A stretch of 12,129 bases of DNA from Bacteroidota bacterium. GTDB taxonomy: Bacteria > Bacteroidota > Bacteroidia > Chitinophagales > Chitinophagaceae. How positions within the stretch are numbered: the first letter of the stretch is position 1; each line of letters begins with the position of its first letter. The translations under genes and the position numbers were made by a program. This document shows, one piece after another, positions 1 to 5,794 of the stretch. The DNA lies in contig JAGWTK010000084.1 in the NCBI GenBank assembly GCA_028876035.1, positions 1-12,129 of the forward strand, written 5' to 3'. The notes beneath the pieces were generated by a model. That model was not told the origin of the DNA. It was given only the letters and a program-made list of their open reading frames with translations, and did no database searches.

Positions 1-1549
1 GATCAGGATCTGCTTTCGCGGGATCGCTCAATGGCGCTGCAGGCACACCGATGGTTTCCGATTCCTGGTAGTACCATAACGGTGGTTTGGAACCACTGAA
101 AAACGGAATATAGTGGCAGGTAGCACATTTTGCTTTACCCGCGAAAAGATTAAATCCATTTATGGCAGATAAACTCATCGCCCTGTTATCACCGCGCATG
201 TACCGATCGAAGGGGGCATTGTAGCTGACCAGCGTTCGCAGGTACATGGAAATGGCATTGACGGCATTGCTGGCTGAAAATGGGTGATTCGTTTCGCCAT
301 ACGCCCTCCTGAAAAGATCGGCATACGCTGTGTCAGTAATAATTTTTTCAATGGCTTTTTCTGATCCGCTGTTCATTTCCTTTTCGTTGCTCAACACTTC
401 CGTCACGAGCCTGTCCATCGACGTTTGTCGGCTGTCATGAAAGAGATTGTGCTGGAGCGCTGCGTTCCAGAGTGTTGGGGTATTGCGTGGGAGCGGGGAG
501 TGCTCGTCTGACTGCAGTGCAGTAGGCAATCCATCTGTGAAAGCTTTATCGGGCTGATGGCAACCTGCGCAGGAACGCCGGCCCGATGCGGACAGGAGTG
601 GTTCGTAAAAAAGTTTTTTACCGAGTGCTGCCCGGAGGGGAGTAAATCGATCATCACCGAGGTAAGCGTCTGCACGCAAACTGCCGTTGCGAAACAGGCT
701 GCCGGCTTTCCTGATCAATGTGTAACGCGAGGGATTTTCCGGGTAGCCAAGTTGCTTCATTGTTTTGCCCCACCATTCACAAACAGGATTGAGGTAGTTC
801 CGGATAAACTGCATCCGGTTGAAACCGGCAAACGCAGGATGCGTCCTGCAATACACAATCGACTGGTCAATCAGCTGCAAAACTTCTTCAACGTGTATCC
901 CTGCTGTTTGCATGGGGATACGGTAACAATTAATTACGAAGCGCACAGATTCCAGTGCAGCCGCCGCTTCGGGAATCGCGTTGGGAGATAAAGGGGTATC
1001 AAACCCGGTGATGCCAAGGGTAATGATGCGGTACAGTTCTTCCATTATTGCGTCTGGCAGGTATCGATCGGCGTTGAGGGCAGTCGTATTGCGCGATATG
1101 CCCTGCGCCATGGTCATTAACTTGCCGGAGAAATATAACAGCGAATCCTTTTGTACAGCATCATAACCCGGAAAGAGAAAGGTTTCGATCATTTGAAACC
1201 CCTGCGGTTCCTGGTAAGCATCGGGATCTTCTTCTTCAATAAAACCCGTCGGTACGCCATTGAAACGTGGCTCGTCGCCGTCCTGGTAATAGCCAATGAA
1301 AAGTTCTATCTTTTTATAGGCAAGTCTGCTGGAGAGAAAATCGCGCTGGATTGTTTTTAAAGGGTGGTTGCTCCTGATATCGTTGTGAAGCCGGCTCAAT
1401 TCAGCCGCGAGCAGGGAGGCGCGGGACTGGTAGTAATTTTTTGCAATAGCGGTTGGTCCCTGGTTCGAACTGCTCATCATGGAACTGGCCACGAACAGTA
1501 TGGCAAACAGGAACAGCATAAAGGCCGGTTGTGAGAAAGGTTTGTGCAT
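1..1549 (-). CDS. Di-haem cytochrome c peroxidase family protein with long N-terminal region (3' end outside window)
   Basis: The reading frame is open from ATG at 1549 to the window edge (516 codons), so the C-terminus is missing. Two haem c sites are visible, CAGCH at residues 327-331 and CATCH at 475-479. Their spacing of 148 residues matches the two haems of bacterial CCP/MauG peroxidases. Between them lie family motifs: AFTDG, RNTPTLWNAA, FHDSR and TLVSYNAPFDRY. Residues 1-25 form a hydrophobic signal peptide without a lipobox, so the protein should be periplasmic, reducing H2O2 or oxidising a substrate. Residues 30 to about 300 look mostly helical and I do not recognise them; ordinary di-haem peroxidases lack such an extension. 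A second Met at residue 11 is an alternative start. The gene is divergent from rsmA across 129 bases. Family assignment is firm; substrate is unknown. Confidence 0.93.
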   Translation of the reverse strand, partial: MHKPFSQPAFMLFLFAILFVASSMMSSSNQGPTAIAKNYYQSRASLLAAELSRLHNDIRSNHPLKTIQRDFLSSRLAYKKIELFIGYYQDGDEPRFNGVPTGFIEEEDPDAYQEPQGFQMIETFLFPGYDAVQKDSLLYFSGKLMTMAQGISRNTTALNADRYLPDAIMEELYRIITLGITGFDTPLSPNAIPEAAAALESVRFVINCYRIPMQTAGIHVEEVLQLIDQSIVYCRTHPAFAGFNRMQFIRNYLNPVCEWWGKTMKQLGYPENPSRYTLIRKAGSLFRNGSLRADAYLGDDRFTPLRAALGKKLFYEPLLSASGRRSCAGCHQPDKAFTDGLPTALQSDEHSPLPRNTPTLWNAALQHNLFHDSRQTSMDRLVTEVLSNEKEMNSGSEKAIEKIITDTAYADLFRRAYGETNHPFSASNAVNAISMYLRTLVSYNAPFDRYMRGDNRAMSLSAINGFNLFAGKAKCATCHYIPFFSGSKPPLWYYQESETIGVPAAPLSDPAKADPD

Positions 1550-1678
1550 GCAGAAATACAAAAATCCATTGAAGCGGACGTTGAAATTATGATTTTGGAG
1601 GAAGAGCGCGCGGTAATTTTTTGGCAGCAAAAAACAAGTCGCTCTGCTTTCACCGGCTGAACCGTATTTTTACAGCCG

Positions 1679-2434
1679 ATGTACACACTCAAAAAGTCGT
1701 TGGGCCAGCATTTTCTGCGCGATGAAAACATCTGCCGCAAAATTGTAGCAGCGCTGGAGGATCATCCTTTCAAACAATTGCTGGAAGTGGGCCCCGGTGG
1801 GGGTGCGCTTACCAAACACCTGCTCGCGATTCAAAATATTGATCTAAAATGTGTGGAGGTAGACGATGAAAAAGTGCTGTACCTGCAGCAAACCTATCCT
1901 GCATTGACCGGGAAGATAATTCACAAAAGTTTCCTCGATATTGATCCTCCTTTCGAAGGAAATTTTACTGTAGTGGGAAATTTCCCGTATAATATTTCTA
2001 CCCAGATTGTTTTTAAGATACTCGAATGGCGCACACAAACGGAATGCATGGTTGGGATGTTTCAAAAGGAAGTGGCACAACGGATCGTGGCAGCGTCCGG
2101 CAGTAAAACCTATGGCGTCATCAGCGTGCTGGTACAGGCTTTCTTCGACACCCAATACCTGTTTGAAGTGAGCGAGCAGGCCTTCAACCCGCCGCCGAAA
2201 GTAAAAAGCGCGGTCATCCGGTTGTTGCCAAAAAAGGAACTCGTGCCCATGGACTCGGAACGTAAATTTTTCCTGCTGGTGAAAACAGCGTTTAACCAGC
2301 GGCGTAAGACATTGCGCAATGCCGTGCGGGCCTTGTTCGAACCGGCTGTACTGGAAGCCGCGATATTCAACCAGCGTGCTGAACAACTGACGGTGGCCGA
2401 TTTTGCTGCCCTGACCTACCAAATGAGAGGATAG
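1679..2434 (+). CDS. rsmA: 16S rRNA (adenine1518-N6/adenine1519-N6) dimethyltransferase RsmA (KsgA)
   Basis: RsmA uses four S-adenosylmethionine molecules to dimethylate two adjacent adenines in the 3' terminal helix of 16S rRNA late in 30S assembly. The 251-residue protein starts with the family signature KKSLGQHFLRD (residues 5-15). The SAM-binding motif EVGPGGGALT is at 36-45, the acidic ribose-binding pair E60/D62 follows, and the catalytic motif NFPYNIS is at 101-107 (NLPYNIS in E. coli). The C-terminal part has FNPPPKVKSAV and FNQRRKTLRNA, typical of the rRNA-binding domain. Length is normal for the family. The ATG at 1679 gives the expected short N-terminus. A weak -7-like element, TATTTTTA at 1665-1672, lies so close that transcription from it would be nearly leaderless. 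The dehydrogenase gene follows after 2 bases, suggesting one transcript. Confidence 0.97.
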   Translation: MYTLKKSLGQHFLRDENICRKIVAALEDHPFKQLLEVGPGGGALTKHLLAIQNIDLKCVEVDDEKVLYLQQTYPALTGKIIHKSFLDIDPPFEGNFTVVGNFPYNISTQIVFKILEWRTQTECMVGMFQKEVAQRIVAASGSKTYGVISVLVQAFFDTQYLFEVSEQAFNPPPKVKSAVIRLLPKKELVPMDSERKFFLLVKTAFNQRRKTLRNAVRALFEPAVLEAAIFNQRAEQLTVADFAALTYQMRG

Positions 2435-2436
2435 TT

Positions 2437-3360
2437 ATGAGAAAAGTGATCATTACCGCCAAAGTACACGAATACCTGATCGATCGGCTTACAAAAGCAG
2501 GGTATCAGCCCGACTACCTGCCACAGATAACCTACCAGGAACTCAGCGAAAAAATCACAGAGGCAACCGGCCTCATCGTAACGACCCGGCTTCAAATAGA
2601 TAAGCCATTACTGGAAAAGGCCAGCCAGTTGCAATGGATTGGTCGTCTTGGCAGCGGTATGGAACTAATCGATACTGCGTTTGCAGCAACAAAAGGAATC
2701 CGGTGCGAAAGCAGTCCGGAAGGAAACCGCAATGCAGTAGGGGAACAGGTGCTGGGCATGGTGCTGGCACTGATGAACCACTTCAAAAAAAGCATGGCAG
2801 AACTGCAGGAGGGAAAATGGGTGCGCGATGAAAACAGGGCCACAGAGCTTACCGGCAAAACAGTAGGCATCATTGGTTTTGGCAATACCGGGGGTGCTTT
2901 TGCCAAACTGCTCGCATCGTTCGACGTTACGGTGCTGGCTTATGATAAATACAAAGCTGGTTTTGCCAAAGGATATATAAAAGAAGCCAGTCTCGAACAG
3001 CTATGCCGTTATGCCGATGTCATCAGCTTTCATGTGCCATTAACGGAGGAAACAAAGCATATGGCCAACGATGCATTTTTTTCGATGCTGCAACAAAAGC
3101 CCTGGGTGATCAATGCATCGCGGGGCAAAGTCCATGATACAGCTGCCGTCATCCGCGCCCTGCAGACGGGGAAAATTGCGGGTATTGGCCTCGATGTACT
3201 CGAGAATGAAAAGCTGGAGTCGTATTCGCCGGAACAACGCGATCAGCTTGGCTGGCTGTTGGCTCAACCGAATGTAATGGTAACACCACATATAGCCGGT
3301 TACAGCCACGAGGCATTTTATAAAATGGCAAAAGTGGTGTTGGATAAGTTAGGCATATAG
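2437..3360 (+). CDS. D-2-hydroxyacid dehydrogenase (phosphoglycerate dehydrogenase-like)
   Basis: This is an NAD-dependent oxidoreductase of the D-isomer 2-hydroxyacid dehydrogenase family, 307 residues. The Rossmann motif GFGNTG is at 147-152, and an acidic residue, D170, at the end of the second strand favours NAD over NADP. The catalytic triad is visible: R229 in INASRGKVHD, E256 in GLDVLENE and H285 in TPHIAGYS. The flanking substrate domain (residues 1-100 and the C-terminal end) has the common length, and there is no ACT domain, so this is not a full regulated SerA. It starts 2 bases after the rsmA stop, with GAGAGG at 2425-2430 as a plausible ribosome binding site. The substrate cannot be read from the sequence: 3-phosphoglycerate, 4-phosphoerythronate or a simple 2-oxoacid are all possible. 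Confidence 0.93.
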   Translation: MRKVIITAKVHEYLIDRLTKAGYQPDYLPQITYQELSEKITEATGLIVTTRLQIDKPLLEKASQLQWIGRLGSGMELIDTAFAATKGIRCESSPEGNRNAVGEQVLGMVLALMNHFKKSMAELQEGKWVRDENRATELTGKTVGIIGFGNTGGAFAKLLASFDVTVLAYDKYKAGFAKGYIKEASLEQLCRYADVISFHVPLTEETKHMANDAFFSMLQQKPWVINASRGKVHDTAAVIRALQTGKIAGIGLDVLENEKLESYSPEQRDQLGWLLAQPNVMVTPHIAGYSHEAFYKMAKVVLDKLGI

Positions 3361-3421
3361 CAGATGTTCTTCGGTGCGTGAGGTGCCAGGTCGATTTTCT
3401 TCATGAAGCCCGTTTCGATAT

Positions 3422-3440
3422 CCCGGGGCCTTCCGGGTTT
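3422..3440 (+). terminator. Possible weak intrinsic terminator after the dehydrogenase
   Basis: The arms CCCGG (3422-3426) and CCGGG (3433-3437) enclose a 6-base loop and are followed by TTTAAT. The stem is short and the T-run is only three bases, so this may be chance. It lies 61 bases past the dehydrogenase stop codon, a sensible place for the end of the rsmA transcript. Confidence 0.3.
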
Positions 3441-3557
3441 AATGCACCCCGCACATTTAGCAAGGCCTTTGTATAAATTTCTGCAAACAGTTTACAGCAG
3501 CATCGAATTCGCGGGAACCGGTACAGTTTTCTAATAGGTTGGTGTAAACACCCTGTT

Positions 3558-4019
3558 ATGAAAAGAAATCTACTCCTCCTCTTGCTGGCTGCATCGGTAA
3601 TCATGCTGGCCAGCTCCTGCCGCAAATTCGTTGTCACCAGCGGAACACCCCTCAGCGGAACCTGGTACCTGGAAAGCGTTTCGCGTTACGATGGGTACCG
3701 GTGGCAAACGATCAGCACCGGCTATGAAAGTGGCACCTTCTATTTTAAAAGCAATGGCAATATTTCGTACCACGATGCGCTGGGTGACTTATATGGTAGC
3801 TGGAATCTTTATCCTGTTACCAGTGCGTATTACGATGGCTACGGGCATTATACCGAAGGCTACCACCAGGTATTGGCGCTTAGTTTATATGAAGCCGGTA
3901 ACCAGCACCCGGCTGCCGACTGGCTTTTTGAAGATTGTGATTTCAATGGTGGCAATAGCTTTGCTGCGGCGTACACATCGGGTGGATTTACCTATGAATT
4001 TCACTTTGTTAGAGAGTAG
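3558..4019 (+). CDS. Small lipoprotein with a lipocalin-like domain
   Basis: The 153-residue product has a positively charged start (MKR), a leucine-rich hydrophobic core and a lipobox-like LASSC ending at C21, so it is probably processed by signal peptidase II and anchored in the envelope. The mature part begins with LSGTWYLESV (residues 32-41), followed by alternating strands with SGTFYFKSNGNISY and GSWNLY. This pattern resembles the lipocalin-like proteins common in Bacteroidota, in which a 'GtW' motif opens a small beta barrel. It is rich in Tyr, Gly and Ser. No ligand or partner can be deduced. It stands alone: 197 bases separate it from the dehydrogenase and 144 from greA, which has its own promoter element. 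The reading frame overlapping at 3631-4029 is a shadow. Lipoprotein call is good; the domain call is moderate. Confidence 0.8.
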   Translation: MKRNLLLLLLAASVIMLASSCRKFVVTSGTPLSGTWYLESVSRYDGYRWQTISTGYESGTFYFKSNGNISYHDALGDLYGSWNLYPVTSAYYDGYGHYTEGYHQVLALSLYEAGNQHPAADWLFEDCDFNGGNSFAAAYTSGGFTYEFHFVRE

Positions 4020-4083
4020 CCTCCTTTAACGCGGATTTAAGCCCCTGTTTTCGGTCAAAACCGATGTGTTGAATCAAAATCTG

Positions 4084-4091
4084 TATCTTTG
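4084..4091 (+). promoter_or_regulatory. Promoter -7 element for greA
   Basis: TATCTTTG is a perfect match to the Bacteroidota -7 consensus TAnnTTTG. No good TTG-type -33 element is found at the usual 19-21 base distance; the nearest TTG (4069-4071) is only 12 bases away. Transcription would begin at about 4096-4098, directly in front of the hairpin at 4101-4128, giving a leader of roughly 65 bases before the greA ATG. Confidence 0.6.
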
Positions 4092-4100
4092 TTCAAATAG

Positions 4101-4138
4101 CAACGCTTCAGTTCAAGCTGGGGCGTTGTTATTTTTTT
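4101..4138 (+). terminator. Hairpin with U-tract in the greA leader (attenuator or terminator)
   Basis: CAACGC (4101-4106) pairs with GCGTTG (4123-4128). Inside it, TTCAG (4107-4111) pairs with CTGGG (4118-4122) with two G-U pairs, around the loop TTCAAG (4112-4117). The stem is 11 pairs and is followed at once by a T-rich run from 4129 to 4138. The A-rich bases just before the stem can also pair with this run. It has the form of an intrinsic terminator. It could end transcripts from the lipoprotein gene or act as an attenuator on greA transcripts, since the greA -7 element lies upstream of it. Confidence 0.7.
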
Positions 4139-4163
4139 CTGTTCACCCGAATCAAAGTTTGTT

Positions 4164-4637
4164 ATGAGTGAAGTTATTTACGTGACCAAGGAAACGCTGG
4201 AGCAAATGAAAGCAGAGCTGCAGCGTATGAAAACAGTTGACCGTCCGGCCGCCTCCAGGGCGATTGCCGAGGCCAGGGAAAAGGGCGACCTTAAGGAGAA
4301 CGCAGAATACGACGCAGCAAAAGAAGCGCAGGGCCTGCTGGAAGCGAGGCTGAAAAAAATGGAAGCTGATCTTGCCAATGTACGCATCGTAGATACCAAT
4401 ACCATCGATACCAGTAAAGTAAGCATTCTTACTAAGGTTGTACTCACCAACCTTGGTACGAAAAAGCAGGTGAGTTATCAAATCGTATCTGAAAAAGAAG
4501 CCGATCTGAAGCAGGGCAAAATATCTGTCACTTCTCCGATTGGTAAGGCTTTGCTCGGGAAGATCGTGGGAGATACGGTAGACGTGCAGGTGCCCGCCGG
4601 TGTACTGAAATTGAAAGTGGACAATATTACCGCCTGA
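4164..4637 (+). CDS. greA: Transcription elongation factor GreA
   Basis: GreA inserts its coiled coil into the secondary channel of RNA polymerase and stimulates cleavage of the 3' end of backtracked transcripts, which restarts stalled complexes. The product is 157 residues, normal for the family. The N-terminal coiled coil (residues about 8-75) carries the tip motif EKGDLKENAEYDAAKE with the acidic pair D42 and E45 that positions the catalytic Mg2+. The C-terminal FKBP-like domain has the typical SPIGKALLGKIVGD and ends in VPAGVLKLKVDNI. The first residues, MSEVIYVTKE, fit an exact start at ATG 4164. A -7 element and a hairpin with U-tract precede it, and an intrinsic terminator (4660-4684) separates it from the HIT gene. 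Confidence 0.97.
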   Translation: MSEVIYVTKETLEQMKAELQRMKTVDRPAASRAIAEAREKGDLKENAEYDAAKEAQGLLEARLKKMEADLANVRIVDTNTIDTSKVSILTKVVLTNLGTKKQVSYQIVSEKEADLKQGKISVTSPIGKALLGKIVGDTVDVQVPAGVLKLKVDNITA

Positions 4638-4659
4638 TATAAAATTTTGCCCTTTTGCG

Positions 4660-4684
4660 AAGGCCGGCTTGCCGGTCTTTTTTT
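4660..4684 (+). terminator. Intrinsic terminator after greA
   Basis: The stem AAGGCCGG (4660-4667) pairs with CCGGTCTT (4672-4679), with one G-T pair, around the loop CTTG. It is followed by a run of T to 4684. It begins 22 bases after the greA stop codon, the expected place for a Rho-independent terminator. Confidence 0.85.
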
Positions 4685-4697
4685 ATGAGCTGCGGCC

Positions 4698-4705
4698 TAT
4701 CTTTA
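4698..4705 (+). promoter_or_regulatory. Probable -7 element for the HIT gene
   Basis: TATCTTTA matches TAnnTTTG at all but the last fixed base and resembles the greA element TATCTTTG. It lies just after the greA terminator and 22 bases before the HIT start codon, so the gene probably has its own short-leader promoter. No clear -33 TTG is seen. Confidence 0.45.
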
Positions 4706-4727
4706 CGAAGAACAGAACAACCATCGT

Positions 4728-5117
4728 ATGACCATCTTTTCAAAAATTATAGCCGGACAAATCCCCTCATTTAAAATCAAAGAAGACGCGTATTTCTTTG
4801 CATTCCTGGACATCGCGCCCATGCGCGAGGGACATACGTTGGTAGTGCCCAAAACAGAGACGGATAAGTTTTTCGATTTGGGAGAAGAATATTTATCGCG
4901 GCTGTTGCTTTTTGCGCAACCTATTGCAAAGGCTATTGAAAAAGCGTTTCCCTGCAACCGTTGCGGATTGTCCGTAGTAGGCCTGGAAGTCCCACATGCC
5001 CACCTGCACCTCATCCCCATTGACAGTGCCGATGACTTGAATTTTACCCGGCCAAAGCTCGTTTTGTCCAAAGAAGAACTGGCTGAGGTGCAGCGGAAGA
5101 TTCTTGAGGAGTTATAA
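4728..5117 (+). CDS. HIT (histidine triad) family protein
   Basis: The product is 129 residues, in the range of the Hint branch of HIT proteins, small dimeric enzymes that hydrolyse nucleoside phosphoramidates or AMP conjugates. The triad is at residues 90-94 (H90, H92, H94) in VPHAHLHLIPI, H94 being next to the substrate phosphate. The N-terminal part has the family pattern FSKIIAGQIPSFKIKED and the FLDIAPMREGHTLVVPK segment with the conserved H36. ATG 4728 is the first start and fits the family N-terminus. A greA-HIT gene pair is, as far as I know, common in Bacteroidota, but the terminator between them means the link is probably not an operon. The physiological substrate cannot be told. 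Confidence 0.93.
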   Translation: MTIFSKIIAGQIPSFKIKEDAYFFAFLDIAPMREGHTLVVPKTETDKFFDLGEEYLSRLLLFAQPIAKAIEKAFPCNRCGLSVVGLEVPHAHLHLIPIDSADDLNFTRPKLVLSKEELAEVQRKILEEL

Positions 5118-5138
5118 GTTTTAAGTTGGCTGACACAA
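5111..5138. repeat. Short period-7 repeat at the HIT stop codon, similar to 10898-10922
   Basis: GTTATAA (5111-5117, containing the HIT stop TAA) is followed by GTTTTAA (5118-5124) and GTTGGCT (5125-5131), a weak 7-base periodicity. The segment also resembles 10898-10922, the start region of uppP. The two share the core AAGTTGGC and a nearby CACAA. Only a few units are present, so chance is possible. Confidence 0.3.
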
Positions 5139-5227
5139 GCAGAACTCATGTCGGGTTGTAGGGGGTTTGGGTTTTTAGATAGCAGCGCAAACAGTTTGTT
5201 CACCGGCAATATTCATTTTCTTCGTTT

Positions 5228-5794
5228 TTATTTCTTCACGCGTCCGGGATTTTGGGCAATAAAGTGCTCCCAATTGTTGGTTTTTTTACCTGCGACTTGC
5301 AATCCGGAATTAGTCTGGAAGTGATGACAAAGCGCTACCGCCAATGCATCGGATGCATCGAAGTAGCGGATATCAGTCTGTTGCAGTTGCAGGATGTGTT
5401 GCAACATCTTCCATACTTGTTCCTTTCCTGCATTGCCGTTACCGGTAATCGATTGCTTGATTTTCTTGGGTGAATATTCCGTCACCGGAATACCACCCTG
5501 CATAGCCGCTGCAATGGCCACCCCCTGTGCACGCCCAAGCTTGAGCATACTTTGCACGTTCTTGCCAAAGAAGGGCGCTTCAATCGCGAACAGGGCCGGT
5601 TTATGCTGCCGGATCAGTTGTGATACTGTTGTATGAATGATTTCCAGCCGCTCGTAAATGTCTTTCTTGTTTCCCAATTTCAAAACATCCATCGCTATCA
5701 GCTCCACCTGTTGCCCGCGTACTGCAATAAGTCCGTAGCCCAATACTACAGTGCCAGGGTCAATACCAAGAATTATTTTAGCGGGTGTATGCAA
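5228..5794 (-). CDS. ruvC: Crossover junction endodeoxyribonuclease RuvC
   Basis: RuvC cuts Holliday junctions symmetrically with RuvAB during recombinational repair. The protein is 188 residues with the RNase H-like fold. The catalytic acids are visible: D12 in ILGIDPGT, E72 in AIEAPFFGKN, and D146 and D149 in FDASDALAVALCHH. The segments KNVQSMLKLGRAQGVAIA and KQSITGNGNAGKEQV are typical of the family and of its DNA-contacting region. The start is TTG at 5794: no in-frame ATG exists between the upstream stop (about 5846) and residue 36, which lies past D12. This TTG gives the usual short N-terminus. The start overlaps the ATG at 5789 of the opposite-strand membrane protein by 6 bases. A -7 element at 5833-5840 is well placed for it. 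The C-terminal tail past residue 165 is slightly longer than in E. coli. Confidence 0.95.
   Translation of the reverse strand: MHTPAKIILGIDPGTVVLGYGLIAVRGQQVELIAMDVLKLGNKKDIYERLEIIHTTVSQLIRQHKPALFAIEAPFFGKNVQSMLKLGRAQGVAIAAAMQGGIPVTEYSPKKIKQSITGNGNAGKEQVWKMLQHILQLQQTDIRYFDASDALAVALCHHFQTNSGLQVAGKKTNNWEHFIAQNPGRVKK

Noticed and set aside
557..991. Open frame of 144 codons on the plus strand over the peroxidase gene
   Set aside because: The opposite strand is continuously open with two haem sites and family motifs. The plus frame has no domain or promoter.
1617..1634. TTTTTTG-GCAG-CAAAAAA hairpin between the peroxidase gene and rsmA
   Set aside because: It is a 7-pair stem of almost only A-T pairs, too weak for a terminator and in a divergent gap where none is needed. 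It may be chance in A/T-rich DNA.
1844..2422. Open frame of 192 codons on the minus strand inside rsmA
   Set aside because: It lies fully opposite a gene with all RsmA motifs, and its product shows no known motif. It is a shadow of the codon use of rsmA.
4703..5209. Open frame of 168 codons on the minus strand over the HIT gene
   Set aside because: The HIT triad and family motifs are on the plus strand; the reverse product is Ser-rich without a recognisable domain.
5633..5788. N-terminal extension of the membrane protein from ATG 5633
   Set aside because: These 52 codons lie inside ruvC, are hydrophilic and unlike a membrane protein N-terminus, and would need translation through the opposite gene.
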